DNA of 64,000 nucleotides, taken from positions 3,907,501 to 3,971,500 of the forward strand of contig NZ_CP007014.1 of the NCBI RefSeq assembly GCF_000452705.1. The letters run 5' to 3'. Shown piece by piece: positions 45,682 to 55,224 of this stretch. The translations under genes were made by a program, and so were the position numbers. Origin of the DNA: Pseudomonas syringae CC1557. Its GTDB lineage: Bacteria > Pseudomonadota > Gammaproteobacteria > Pseudomonadales > Pseudomonadaceae. The notes beneath the pieces were generated by a model, which did no database searches, was not told the DNA's origin, and saw only the letters and a list, made by a program, of their open reading frames with translations. Position 1 is the first letter of the stretch; each line of letters opens with the position of its first letter.

Positions 45682-47424
45682 ATGTCTGACTCCGATAAAA
45701 AACCGACCCTCCGTTCTGCCCAGTGGTTTGGCACCGCCGACAAGAATGGCTTCATGTACCGCAGTTGGATGAAGAATCAGGGCATTGCCGACCACCAGTT
45801 TCAGGGCAAGCCGATTATCGGCATCTGCAATACCTGGTCGGAGCTGACCCCCTGCAACGCGCATTTCCGGCAGATAGCCGAACACGTCAAACGCGGCGTG
45901 ATCGAAGCGGGTGGCTGGCCGGTCGAGTTTCCGGTGTTCTCCAACGGTGAATCCAACCTGCGGCCCACGGCCATGTTTACCCGCAATCTGGCGAGCATGG
46001 ACGTGGAAGAAGCGATTCGCGGCAACCCGATCGATGGCGTTGTGCTGCTGACCGGTTGCGACAAAACCACCCCCGCCCTGTTGATGGGCGCTGCCAGTTG
46101 CGACATTCCCGCCATCGTGGTGACGGGCGGACCGATGCTCAACGGCAAGCATGAAGGCAAGGACATCGGTGCTGGCACCATCGTCTGGCAGATGCACGAA
46201 TCCTACAAAGCCGGGACCATCAGCCTGGACGAATTCCTGTCCGCGGAAGCCGGAATGTCACGCTCGGCAGGCACCTGTAACACCATGGGCACGGCCTCGA
46301 CCATGGCCTGCATGGCCGAAGCGCTGGGTACTTCGTTGCCGCACAACGCGGCCATTCCTGCGGTGGACTCGCGGCGCTACGTGCTGGCGCATATGTCCGG
46401 CATGCGTGCTGTCGACATGGTCCGCGAAGACCTGCGCCTGTCGAAGATTCTCACCAAGGCGGCGTTTGAAAATGCCATCCGGGTCAACGCCGCCATCGGC
46501 GGTTCGACCAACGCCGTAATTCACCTGAAAGCCATCGCCGGACGTATTGGCGTCGATCTCGACCTGGACGACTGGACGCGTATGGGCCGGGGCATGCCGA
46601 CCATCGTCGACCTGCAACCTTCCGGACGCTTCCTGATGGAGGAGTTTTATTACGCCGGTGGCCTGCCCGCCGTGCTGAGGCGCATGAACGAAGCTGGATT
46701 GCTACCCAATCCGGATGCATTGACGGTCAACGGCAAGAGCATCGGCGAGAACACCTGCAATTCACCGATCTATGGCGAAGATCAGGTGATCCGCGCACTG
46801 GACAATCCGATTCGCGCCGACGGCGGCATCTGTGTGCTGCGTGGCAACCTTGCGCCGCTTGGCGCGGTGCTCAAGCCTTCGGCCGCCACACCGGCACTGA
46901 TGCAGCATCGTGGCCGTGCGGTGGTGTTCGAGAATTTCGAGATGTACAAGTCGCGAATCAACGATCCGGACCTGGAAATCGATGCAAGCTCGGTGATGGT
47001 CCTCAAGAACTGTGGCCCCAAGGGTTATCCGGGCATGGCCGAAGTTGGCAACATGGGCCTGCCTGCCAAACTGCTGGCTCAGGGCGTTACTGACATGGTG
47101 CGTATTTCCGACGCACGCATGAGCGGCACGGCCTATGGCACGGTAGTGTTGCACGTCGCGCCGGAAGCGGCAGCCGGTGGGCCTCTCGCCGTGGTCAAGG
47201 AAGGCGACTGGATCGAGCTCGACTGCGCCAGCGGGCGTTTGCATCTGGATATACCGGAAGCTGAACTGGCCGCACGCCTTGCAGAATGGCAAGCCCCACC
47301 ACAGCTGCTGCTCGGCGGTTATCGCCAACTGTATATCGACAAAGTCATGCAAGCCGATCAGGGCTGCGACTTCGACTTTCTGGTCGGTTGCAGAGGTTCC
47401 GAAGTACCCCGCCACTCGCACTAG
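45682..47424 (+). CDS. IlvD/Edd family dehydratase, probably L-arabonate or related sugar-acid dehydratase
   Basis: This 580-residue enzyme removes water from a sugar acid to give a 2-keto-3-deoxy acid. Cluster-binding cysteines are visible in GICNTWSELTPCN, LTGCDKTTPA and RSAGTCNTMGTAS; the C-terminal domain carries DARMSGTAYGTVVLHVAPEA. Length and the WFGTADKNGFMYRSWMKNQG start fit the pentonate dehydratase subgroup rather than IlvD of valine synthesis. Neighbouring ACS transporter and GguC-like gene support this. AAGAGAG precedes the start. Confidence 0.82.
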   Translation: MSDSDKKPTLRSAQWFGTADKNGFMYRSWMKNQGIADHQFQGKPIIGICNTWSELTPCNAHFRQIAEHVKRGVIEAGGWPVEFPVFSNGESNLRPTAMFTRNLASMDVEEAIRGNPIDGVVLLTGCDKTTPALLMGAASCDIPAIVVTGGPMLNGKHEGKDIGAGTIVWQMHESYKAGTISLDEFLSAEAGMSRSAGTCNTMGTASTMACMAEALGTSLPHNAAIPAVDSRRYVLAHMSGMRAVDMVREDLRLSKILTKAAFENAIRVNAAIGGSTNAVIHLKAIAGRIGVDLDLDDWTRMGRGMPTIVDLQPSGRFLMEEFYYAGGLPAVLRRMNEAGLLPNPDALTVNGKSIGENTCNSPIYGEDQVIRALDNPIRADGGICVLRGNLAPLGAVLKPSAATPALMQHRGRAVVFENFEMYKSRINDPDLEIDASSVMVLKNCGPKGYPGMAEVGNMGLPAKLLAQGVTDMVRISDARMSGTAYGTVVLHVAPEAAAGGPLAVVKEGDWIELDCASGRLHLDIPEAELAARLAEWQAPPQLLLGGYRQLYIDKVMQADQGCDFDFLVGCRGSEVPRHSH

Positions 47425-47443
47425 TTACTTGCACTAAAAGAAG

Positions 47444-47471
47444 CGGCGGTCCCCTGTTTTGGCGACCGCCG
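47444..47471 (+). terminator. Hairpin after the dehydratase gene
   Basis: CGGCGGTC (47444-47451) pairs with GACCGCCG (47464-47471) around a 12-base loop, 20 bp after the stop. The following T tract is short, so it may be an incomplete terminator before the regulator gene. Confidence 0.55.
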
Positions 47472-47530
47472 TTAGTGTTACGCGATGGTATGATGCCCCG
47501 CAATTACCGCCAGGATCGACCAGCGTTCCC

Positions 47531-48244
47531 ATGGATTATCGAAAGCCATCCGACCGAAAAAGCATGCATGCCCGCATCGTCCAGGAACTGGGCATGCAGA
47601 TTGTATCCGGCCGTTTCAAGCCTGACGAAAAGCTGCCTGCCGAGGCGCTGCTCTGCGAAGAATACGCCGTCAGCCGGCCGGTCCTGCGTGAAGCCACGCG
47701 GGTTTTGGTGGCCAAAGGGCTGGTCTACTCAAGGCCGCGTGTCGGCACGGTGGTCAAGGCGCGCCGCGAATGGCACCTGCTGGACCCGGATGTGCTGCAT
47801 TGGGTGATGCAAAGCTCGCCGCAGAACGAATTCTTCCACCTGCTGACCAGCGTGCGTGCGGTGATCGAACCCGCCGTGGCGGCATTGGCTGCGCAATACG
47901 CCACCGAGGAAGAGATCGAATCGATTCACGAAGCCTACCTGCGTATGGAAGCGGCCCCGACCCCGGAAGACCTGCTGCAACCCGATCTCGACTTCCACAG
48001 CCGCATCGCCGACGCCACTCACAACGACCTGCTGGCCCACCTGTGCAACATGCTGTCACTGGCCTTGCGCGAAGCGCTCAAATACTCCAACAAACGCCCC
48101 AACCTGCACGAATTGGCCATGCCGCGCCACAAAGCCATCCTCACCGCCATCCAGAACCGCGACGCCCTCGGCGCACGCCATGCTTCGCTGGTGCAACTGG
48201 ATGATGCGCGCAATGCGCTGAGTGTGGTGTTGGGTGGCGCGTAG
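47531..48244 (+). CDS. FadR-type GntR-family regulator of the sugar-acid cluster
   Basis: This 237-residue protein has an N-terminal winged helix (LPAEALLCEEYAVSRPVLRE and GLVYSRPRVGTVV) and an all-helical FCD ligand-binding domain with metal-binding type residues in DLDFHSRIADATHNDLLAHL. It is read 106 bp after the dehydratase gene. The start is the ATG at 47531 (MDYRKPSDRKSM); an extension from 47459 crosses the hairpin. It most likely represses the transporter and dehydratase promoters, using the palindrome at 45581-45593. Confidence 0.83.
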   Translation: MDYRKPSDRKSMHARIVQELGMQIVSGRFKPDEKLPAEALLCEEYAVSRPVLREATRVLVAKGLVYSRPRVGTVVKARREWHLLDPDVLHWVMQSSPQNEFFHLLTSVRAVIEPAVAALAAQYATEEEIESIHEAYLRMEAAPTPEDLLQPDLDFHSRIADATHNDLLAHLCNMLSLALREALKYSNKRPNLHELAMPRHKAILTAIQNRDALGARHASLVQLDDARNALSVVLGGA

Positions 48245-48257
48245 GTAACCCAAGAGT

Positions 48258-48425
48258 TTTTCTCGTTCCGCACGCCACAGCGTTCATTGTTATACACAAG
48301 TCTTCGTGGGAGTAACCGGGGCGGCGTTCCGCATTATTCGCGAAGAGGCCGGTACAGCCTCCAGAAATAGCAAACGGCATGCCTGCGCGGAGCATTGGCC
48401 CGAGCGTTACAGGCCCACACCCGCA
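48258..48425. repeat. Degenerate dispersed repeat between the regulator and the MMPL gene
   Basis: CTCGTTCCGCACGCCACAGCG at the left resembles the right arm of the 6180-6284 copy, and GGCATGCCTGCGCGGAGCAT near 48377 resembles its left arm. The two ends enclose about 95 bp of unrelated sequence. No gene is apparent between the convergent genes. Confidence 0.45.
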
Positions 48426-48431
48426 ACGGGC

Positions 48432-50822
48432 TCAATGCGAAAACAGTGAATTGCCCACCTTCCCTGCCATCTTCTCCGGCTTGATCAGGAACCGCGCCAG
48501 CGCGGGCAGTAGCCAGAGCGCTCCGAACATGTTCCACAGCAGCATGAAGGTCAGCATCAGCCCCATGTCAGCCTGGAATTTGATCGCCGAGAAGATCCAG
48601 GTGCACACGCCGATGGCCAGGCACAGGCCGGTGAACAGCACGGCCTTGCCGGTGGATTTCAAGGTTTGGTAATAGGCTTCCTGCAATGGCAAGCCGGCGC
48701 GCAGGAAGCTTTCCAGGCGGCTGTAGATGTAGATGCCGTAATCGACACCGATCCCCACCCCCAGTGCCACTACCGGCAAAGTCGCTACCTTGACACCGAT
48801 GCCCATGAACGCCATCAGCGCGTTACCCAGCACGGAGGTCAATACCAGCGGCAGGACGATGCACAGCGTCGCCGCCCAGGAGCGGAAGGTGATCATGCAC
48901 ATGGCTGCCACGCAGAGGTAGACCAGCACCAGAATGATCAGCTCGGACTGTTTGATGACTTCGTTGGTCGCCGCCTCGATCCCGGCATTACCGGCGGCCA
49001 GCAGGAACTGCATGTCAGGCTTGTCGTTCTGTCTGGCGAAGTCCTGCACAGCATGCACCGCGCGGTCCAGGGTTTCAGCCTTGTGGTCGTTGAGGAACAC
49101 CAGCAGCGGCGCCAGCGAGCAGTCGGTGTTGTACAGCCCGTCGGCACGGGCGATGGAGTTGTTGAGTACGTCTTTGTTGCGCGACAGGCTCTCCCATTTC
49201 AGGTTGCCCTCGTTCATTCCCTTGATGACCTGCTTGGAAACAGTCACCAGCGAAATGGCCGATTGCACGCCCTGGGTGTTTTCCATCTTCCACGCCAGCT
49301 CGTTGATCGCCGACAGGGTCGGATACGCCGAGCAGCCCTCGGGCGGGGTCTTGACCATGACCACCAACACGTCCGAGCTGGTGGAGTAGTGATTGATAAT
49401 GAACGCGTTGTCTTTGTTGTAGCGCGAGTCAGGGCGCAGCTCCGGCGCACCTTGATCGAGGTCGCCGATCTTCAGGTGCTGGCTGTACCAGAGCCCGCCG
49501 CCGAAGGCCAGCAGCGCCAGCACAATCGACACAGGCGCGACTTTGGCACTGGCAAAGTTCGACAGCAGACGCCAGAAAGGATGCTCGGACACCGCATCCT
49601 GCGTGCTGCGGCTGACCGCCCTTTTGCTGATGCCAACGTAGGAAATCGCCACCGGCAGCAGGATCAGGTTGGTGAACACGATCACCGCAACGCCGATGGA
49701 CGCACCAATGGCCAGCTCGCGAATCACCCCGATGTCGATAATCAGCAAAGTGATGAAGCCGACCGCGTCCGCCAGAATTGCGATCATGCCCGGCAGAAAC
49801 AACTGGCGGAACGTGCGACGTGCAGCTGTCAGGGCATCCTCGGCCTCGCTGGATTGCAGGGCAATGCCGTTGATTTTCTGCACGCCGTGGGAAATACCGA
49901 TGGCGAAGATCAGGAACGGCACCAGCATCGAATACGGGTCAATGCCGAACCCCACCACATGCATCAGACCCAGCTGCCAGATCACCGCGATAAGCGTGGT
50001 GCTCAGGACTGCAATGGTGCTGCGGATACAGCGTGTGAACCAGATCAGCAGCACCAGCGTAATCAGGAAAGCAATACCGAAGAACATCACCACCATGAAC
50101 AGGCCGTCGATCAGGTCGCCGACCTTCTTGGCGAAACCGACAATGTGAATCCTGATATCCGGGTTCTGCGCCTGGTATTTGTCACGAATCTTTTCTTCAA
50201 GCTGATGTGAAAACTGCTGGTAGTCCAGCGCCAGTAATCTGCCCTGATCCGCGGGGTCCGGGTAGGCCTCCTGCAGCGGAACCTCAATGATGCTCGATTT
50301 GAAATCGTTGGCGATCAGCCGCCCGACCTGCCCGGACTTGAGCACGTTGTTGCGCAGTTGATCGAGACTGGCTTCCGAGCCGTCGTAACTCTGCGGAATG
50401 ACTTCGCCCCCCGCGAAGCCCTCCTCGGTTACTTCGGTCCAGCGCACGCTGGGGCTCCACAATGATTTGAGCCCGGAACGGTCCACGCCGGGAATATAAA
50501 ACACTTCATCACTGATCTGACGCAGGGTCTCCATGTACCCTTTGGAGAAAATGTCACCGTCCACCGCCTCGACGGAGATGCGCACGGTGTTACCCAGGTT
50601 CGCCAGCTCATATCGATGCGTCATCATGTTCTGAACGAACGGATGCGACAGCGGAATCATTTTCTCGAAACTGGTGGAAGGCCGGACCTGCAGGGCTTGC
50701 CAGAACAGAAGGACGCTCGTCAGCAGGCAAAGAATGATCACCGCCGGACGATGATTGAAAATCAGGCGTTCGAGGAAGGTTGCCTTTTCATCTGAATCCG
50801 CTGCGTGTTGAAGATTGCTCAT
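48432..50822 (-). CDS. MMPL/RND superfamily exporter (HAE-3 type)
   Basis: This 796-residue inner-membrane protein has two repeated halves, each with one membrane helix, a large periplasmic loop and a five-helix bundle. Family segments include LVPFLIFAIGISHGVQKING and VVALGVGIGVDYGIYIYSRL, where an acidic residue usually relays protons. Relatives move lipids or hydrophobic molecules across the envelope. It follows the YCF48-like gene by 33 bp, and the DUF1329 gene lies further upstream, as in the common Pseudomonas cluster. Confidence 0.85.
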   Translation of the reverse strand: MSNLQHAADSDEKATFLERLIFNHRPAVIILCLLTSVLLFWQALQVRPSTSFEKMIPLSHPFVQNMMTHRYELANLGNTVRISVEAVDGDIFSKGYMETLRQISDEVFYIPGVDRSGLKSLWSPSVRWTEVTEEGFAGGEVIPQSYDGSEASLDQLRNNVLKSGQVGRLIANDFKSSIIEVPLQEAYPDPADQGRLLALDYQQFSHQLEEKIRDKYQAQNPDIRIHIVGFAKKVGDLIDGLFMVVMFFGIAFLITLVLLIWFTRCIRSTIAVLSTTLIAVIWQLGLMHVVGFGIDPYSMLVPFLIFAIGISHGVQKINGIALQSSEAEDALTAARRTFRQLFLPGMIAILADAVGFITLLIIDIGVIRELAIGASIGVAVIVFTNLILLPVAISYVGISKRAVSRSTQDAVSEHPFWRLLSNFASAKVAPVSIVLALLAFGGGLWYSQHLKIGDLDQGAPELRPDSRYNKDNAFIINHYSTSSDVLVVMVKTPPEGCSAYPTLSAINELAWKMENTQGVQSAISLVTVSKQVIKGMNEGNLKWESLSRNKDVLNNSIARADGLYNTDCSLAPLLVFLNDHKAETLDRAVHAVQDFARQNDKPDMQFLLAAGNAGIEAATNEVIKQSELIILVLVYLCVAAMCMITFRSWAATLCIVLPLVLTSVLGNALMAFMGIGVKVATLPVVALGVGIGVDYGIYIYSRLESFLRAGLPLQEAYYQTLKSTGKAVLFTGLCLAIGVCTWIFSAIKFQADMGLMLTFMLLWNMFGALWLLPALARFLIKPEKMAGKVGNSLFSH

Positions 50823-50855
50823 GCCTGAATGTCCCTGCCCAGAAAGGTCTTGTTA

Positions 50856-51902
50856 TTATTGGGTCGTTTCGGCGCCCGTCGGCGAGGTCACGCGCACGCC
50901 ACCTTGCCCTACCAGAATCAGGTTGCCCTGCTGATTGGCAGTAACGCCTGCCAACGAGATGCGGTCGGAACGATTGAACACCTCGAAGGTTTCACCGTCA
51001 TCGGTGCTGCGCATCACGCTGCCGCCATTGCCCACCAGCACCAGCGAGCCATCGGCCATGAGCGTAGCGCTGGCCAGACCGAATTCCACCGGCCCGCGTG
51101 CACCTTTGAGCTCTATCGGCTGCCAGCTGTCGCCAAAGTCGCTGGAACGAAACAGGTTGCCGCGCAAACCATAGGCCAGCAGTGTCGAAGGCTGCGCCGT
51201 AGCCGTCACGCCAAACAGCGAGCCCTGATAAGGGCCATCAAGCTTCTCCCAGGTTTGCCCATCATCGCTGGAGCGAAACATGCTGCCCGCTTCACCGACG
51301 ATGAACAGGCCTGCGTCCTTTACCTGCGCAATGCCGTTGAGGTGGTATTGGTCCTCGTTGTCCAACAGCTCGCTGACATCCTGCCAATGCTGACCACCAT
51401 CGTGAGTGCTCAGCAACGCACCATAGGCCCCTATGGCAAAGCCGTTGGCGAGGTCCTTGAACCAGACATCCAGCAGAGGTGCTTCGCGCTTCAGGTCTTC
51501 GAACTGCTTGCTCCAGCTCTTGCCGCCATCGCTGCTGGCCAGAATCTGTGCATCGTGGCCCACTGCCCAACCGTGTTGCTCGTCAATGAAAAACACAGCG
51601 GTCAATAATTGCCGGGTCGGCACACGCGCCTGAATCCAGGTCTTGCCCTGATCGTCGGAATAGAGAATGTGTCCGTGATCGCCCACCACCACCAGCCGGG
51701 CACCCGCATGAGCGACATCCAGAAGCAGACCGCGAGCGGCCTTTGCCGATGCGATGGCGTAACCGGACGTATCGGCGACGCCCACCGATGCAGGTGCCGA
51801 GTCAGCCGCCATCGCCACCCCGGCAGCGAACGGGCAGCCCATCAGAATCGTCAGGGACAGGCCCGCGCATAACCGGGTGCGCCACTGGAAAGGCTCACGC
51901 AT
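50856..51902 (-). CDS. YCF48-like / BNR-repeat exported protein
   Basis: This 348-residue protein has a signal peptide (LCAGLSLTILMGCPFAAGVAMA) and a beta-propeller of BNR-type repeats: SDDQGKTW, SSDGGKSW, THDGGQHW, SSDDGQTW, SSDFGDSW and STDDGETF. It resembles the YCF48/HCF136 photosystem assembly factor fold, though its role in bacteria is unknown. The start is the ATG at 51902 with AGGGAG upstream. In related clusters it accompanies an MMPL exporter and may be an envelope adaptor. Confidence 0.8.
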   Translation of the reverse strand: MREPFQWRTRLCAGLSLTILMGCPFAAGVAMAADSAPASVGVADTSGYAIASAKAARGLLLDVAHAGARLVVVGDHGHILYSDDQGKTWIQARVPTRQLLTAVFFIDEQHGWAVGHDAQILASSDGGKSWSKQFEDLKREAPLLDVWFKDLANGFAIGAYGALLSTHDGGQHWQDVSELLDNEDQYHLNGIAQVKDAGLFIVGEAGSMFRSSDDGQTWEKLDGPYQGSLFGVTATAQPSTLLAYGLRGNLFRSSDFGDSWQPIELKGARGPVEFGLASATLMADGSLVLVGNGGSVMRSTDDGETFEVFNRSDRISLAGVTANQQGNLILVGQGGVRVTSPTGAETTQ

Positions 51903-52142
51903 GAAGTTCTCCCTTTTATTGTTATCGGGTGCTGACTCAACCCCTCTGTATCGACCAGAACGCCCGCAAGCCCTTTGACCCTGCCTTTCTGGAAGCACGG
52001 CCATCCTAGGCAGCTTTGCAAATGCCTGACAATCGACATGTTGTTATCTTTTGTTAAGCACGCGGGCGTGATTGATGAGTCATCAATGGGCCTGATACGA
52101 AAACTGCACCGGCAGATCCTCCAGCCTGTCGATGACAGCGTT

Positions 52143-53498
52143 TCAGCGCATGCTTTGACGGCGCAAGGCAGACGGTTCAAACGCGTTGGCACCGGGTACA
52201 GGCTGACCGAAATCACGGGTGTGCGGCTCCTGATTGTCCAGGTTCTGAACGTGATAGCGGCGGCCCTGCAAGTCGTGGAAGACATCCAGCGCCGACCAGA
52301 TGGCCGGCAGTTCGTAGAAGTTTTTCAGGTAGGCCATGGAGACCCGCCACAACTGGCCGCGCCCGTCATATTGATCGACGATTGCCGCCTGCCAGCTGTC
52401 CTCGTCCAGATACAGCGTACGCCGCGAGTACACATGCCGCGAAGAAAGCTTGAGCGTACCTTCGACCACCCAGACCCGGTGCAGCTCATGCCGGGTATAG
52501 ACCGGATTGAGGTGGCCCACCTGCAGCAATTGCCGATAACTGATATCGGGGCTGGAAATCCGGTAGTTATTGTAGGGAATATAAATCTCGCGTTTGCCCA
52601 GCAACTTCCAGTCGTAGCGATCCGGCGCGCCATTGAACATGTCAGTGTCATCTGCCGTCCGCACGCCATCGGAAGCGGGCACCGGCAGGTCATAAGCCAG
52701 GCTCGGCGCACGGCGAACGCGACGTTGTCCGGCGCTATAAGCCCAAGCCAGACGCGGCTCCTGCACCTGATCCAGCGTTTCATGTACCAGCACGGCAGAA
52801 CCGGACAATTGCGCCGGGTGGTGGGAGAACGACAAGTAATAGAACAGCACATTGTCCAGACTGGCAAAACTTCCGCGGGGATCATAAAAGCGAAACAGCA
52901 CTTCTTGCTGAGCAGTGACCAGGCTGAAACTTCCGCTACGTTGCACGACCGCCTCGGACGCGCGTCTTACCACGTAATGCCCACGATACCGGGCAATGTG
53001 ATTCCATAAGGCCTGAATACCTTTTTCCGGAACAGGAAACGGGATGCCGCCATAGGCGTCGACAAATCCGTTACCGCCACTGATCAACCGTGCTGTTCCG
53101 GCATTTCGCCGGGTGTTGTCATAGACCCACTGCGGCGCTGATCCGGAGCGACGAGTCGGGTAGACCGGCATCTGGTAGGTGGCGGGATAGGTTTCAAACA
53201 TCGCCACTTGCCCCGGCGTCAAATGGTCCCGGTACTGATCCAGATTGGCGCGGGTGATGGTGAACAAGGGCTTGTCGCTGGCATAAGGATCGACATGGCG
53301 GCTACCGGAGCCTTTATATCCCTGTGGGGGCTCGGTGATTCCGCCGTTCCAGGCCGGTATGGTTCCGGAGACGTTACCCGCCCTCTCACCCCCCATAGGA
53401 GTCAATTGACCTTCAGGCAGCGTAATATTCGCTCCCTGGCTGGTGTTGATCGCGAGCATTAACGAAAACGTGACCCCCATCAGTTGTTTCATGAGCAT
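52143..53498 (-). CDS. DUF1329 family exported protein
   Basis: This 451-residue protein has a signal peptide (LMGVTFSLMLAINTSQGA) and the DUF1329 segments GERAGNVSGTIPAWNGGI near the N-terminus and DWKLLGKREIYIPYNNYR in the centre. The fold resembles the LolA/LppX lipoprotein-carrier type, so a role in carrying lipid or a hydrophobic compound through the periplasm is plausible. The ATG at 53498 has AAGGAG seven bases upstream. The usual partner DUF1302 is not found next to it. Confidence 0.82.
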   Translation of the reverse strand: MLMKQLMGVTFSLMLAINTSQGANITLPEGQLTPMGGERAGNVSGTIPAWNGGITEPPQGYKGSGSRHVDPYASDKPLFTITRANLDQYRDHLTPGQVAMFETYPATYQMPVYPTRRSGSAPQWVYDNTRRNAGTARLISGGNGFVDAYGGIPFPVPEKGIQALWNHIARYRGHYVVRRASEAVVQRSGSFSLVTAQQEVLFRFYDPRGSFASLDNVLFYYLSFSHHPAQLSGSAVLVHETLDQVQEPRLAWAYSAGQRRVRRAPSLAYDLPVPASDGVRTADDTDMFNGAPDRYDWKLLGKREIYIPYNNYRISSPDISYRQLLQVGHLNPVYTRHELHRVWVVEGTLKLSSRHVYSRRTLYLDEDSWQAAIVDQYDGRGQLWRVSMAYLKNFYELPAIWSALDVFHDLQGRRYHVQNLDNQEPHTRDFGQPVPGANAFEPSALRRQSMR

Positions 53499-54055
53499 GT
53501 TGCTCTCCTTGCATGCCTGGCCCGGAACGACGGTCTGACGTCCCGGCCAATAGTGTTCTCGTTGTAAACGACGTTTTTATTATCGAGACAATGCGCAGTG
53601 CGATTGTCAGTCTGTTGTAACGCCTGAATAAAATATTCAGCACGCACGTATACCCCTAATGTTTGATCGCAGGCGCAAACTGTAAGACAGTGAAATCCAG
53701 ACGTGTAGGAAACTATCCCGTATGGATCATCACATTAAAATGGCGTAAGCACAGGCCGAACCAAAGCGTCACGTATATTCCCGACACCGCCTACAGCGGC
53801 GATCAGAGTGCAACGCGGATGCCAATTCAAAGAAACAAACAGATTAAAGCAGTTATCAAGCACACTCTTTAGCACCCGTCACGACAAACGGTTATTCAAA
53901 CTGTTTTACCCATAATACCGACCCCCGAACCTGCTCGATTGTCAGACACGACTTCAATAATAAACATATAAATATTGAAATCAAAACTGACAGTAACAGC
54001 AGAAGTGTTACTGGCGAACTGCAAGTAACACCCTATAGGCAGGACGTGGGATGGC
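53499..54055. other. 557-bp AT-rich gap upstream of the DUF1329 gene
   Basis: I see no credible gene here; the longest frame (53663-53872) lacks a ribosome site and any family pattern. The region holds the palindrome CTGAATAAAATATTCAG (53624-53640), a possible operator for the DUF1329 promoter, and the inverted repeat GTGTTACT / AGTAACAC (54007-54033) about 25 bp after the ATP-grasp gene stop, which may end that operon. The missing DUF1302 gene would normally lie here. Confidence 0.5.
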
Positions 54056-55213
54056 TCAGTCGATGACGACGTGCGGCAGGAACCGGCTGGTGTCTTTGGT
54101 GATCAGACTGTCGTCTTCGCGGATGCCGATTCCGCAGGCCAGGTCGCCGATGACCCAGGAGCCTATCAGCGTGTAGCTGTCACCGAATTTCGGGAGCGGC
54201 GAATACGCCTGAAGAATATACGGCGCATCGGTGTAAGGCCCGTCGACGGCAATGACCTGGTCGCCGGGCGTGCGCATCTCGATGTTGGCGCCCTCGCGGG
54301 AAAAGTACGGTTTGCGCACCCAGCCTTTGGGCACGGGTCTGGTAACGTTCCGATCGATGTGCGAAGGCAGCAGGTTCGGATGCCCTTCGTTGAACTGCCA
54401 CAACAACGGCAATATGCCTTTATTGCTGAGAATAGCCTTCCAGGCAGGCTCGACGAACTGGGTGCCACTGGCGGGCACATGCTTGCCGAATTCCTCGTGA
54501 AAGATGTGCTCCCACGCATGCAGCTTGAACAGGCGTTCGATCCAGTGACCTTGCAGGTCGACAAAGCGCCCTTCCGCATCGAGCCCGATGTCTTCGATGT
54601 CGATATGCCTGGCATCGATGCCCACATGAGCAGCCATGCGCCGCAGGAAGTCGGTTGTGCCACGGTCCTCGACGGAACCGGACATGGCCGAAAAATAGAA
54701 CGGGCTCTGCCCTGGAAACTCGGCAAACGCCCGAACCAGATCCTCGGCGATCGAATTGAACTGGGTGGCATGCGCAGGCAAAACCCCGCGCGCCATCTGC
54801 TCTTCGAGCCAGAGCAGCTGAAACGCCCCGGCTTCCATCAGGCTGGTCGGTGTGTCGGCATTGATCTCGTACATCTTTGCCGGACCCGTACCGTCATAGG
54901 CAAAATCAAAGCGGGCGTAAAGATGCGGATGCCCTTGCTTCCACGACGTCTGAATCACATCGAAAAACGCTTCCGGAATCGCCAGTTGGTGCAGTAACTC
55001 TTCGCTGTCCACCACCCGCGCCACGGCATCCATACACATCTGGTGCAGCGCCTGGGTCGGCGCTTCAAGGTCGCGGGTAATCTGCTGTTCGGTGAACAGG
55101 TAATACCCGCGCTCATCCCAGTAGCGCTCGCCGTCGATCGTGTGGAAGTTGAAACCCTCACGCTCGGCAGTTGCGCGCCAGTCCGGACGTTCTTCGCTGC
55201 TGATCTTCTTCAT
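54056..55213 (-). CDS. yjfC: Glutathionylspermidine-synthase-like ATP-grasp protein
   Basis: This 385-residue protein corresponds to the C-terminal ATP-grasp ligase domain of glutathionylspermidine synthase, as in YjfC/YgiC; the amidase domain is absent. Family segments are RFDFAYDGTGPAKMYEINAD, AWEHIFHEEFGKHVP, VEPAWKAILSNKGILPLLW and WVRKPYFSREGANIEMRTP. It probably forms a peptide or amide bond using ATP, but the substrate is unknown. It is the last gene of the eight-gene PspA-type operon, 11 bp after the DUF1190 gene. Confidence 0.85.
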   Translation of the reverse strand: MKKISSEERPDWRATAEREGFNFHTIDGERYWDERGYYLFTEQQITRDLEAPTQALHQMCMDAVARVVDSEELLHQLAIPEAFFDVIQTSWKQGHPHLYARFDFAYDGTGPAKMYEINADTPTSLMEAGAFQLLWLEEQMARGVLPAHATQFNSIAEDLVRAFAEFPGQSPFYFSAMSGSVEDRGTTDFLRRMAAHVGIDARHIDIEDIGLDAEGRFVDLQGHWIERLFKLHAWEHIFHEEFGKHVPASGTQFVEPAWKAILSNKGILPLLWQFNEGHPNLLPSHIDRNVTRPVPKGWVRKPYFSREGANIEMRTPGDQVIAVDGPYTDAPYILQAYSPLPKFGDSYTLIGSWVIGDLACGIGIREDDSLITKDTSRFLPHVVID

Positions 55214-55224
55214 GGACCGCTCCG

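Noticed and set aside
48666..50210. 514-codon open frame on the plus strand
   Set aside because: Antisense to the MMPL exporter, whose membrane pattern is convincing; shadow composition is rich in H, Q and R.
53663..53872. 69-codon frame in the gap upstream of the DUF1329 gene
   Set aside because: No ribosome site, no family pattern and atypical composition (rich in K, R, T and N).
54007..54033. GTGTTACT / AGTAACAC inverted repeat as a strong terminator
   Set aside because: Stem is only 8 bp with an 11-base loop and no U tract, so I mention it only within the gap description.
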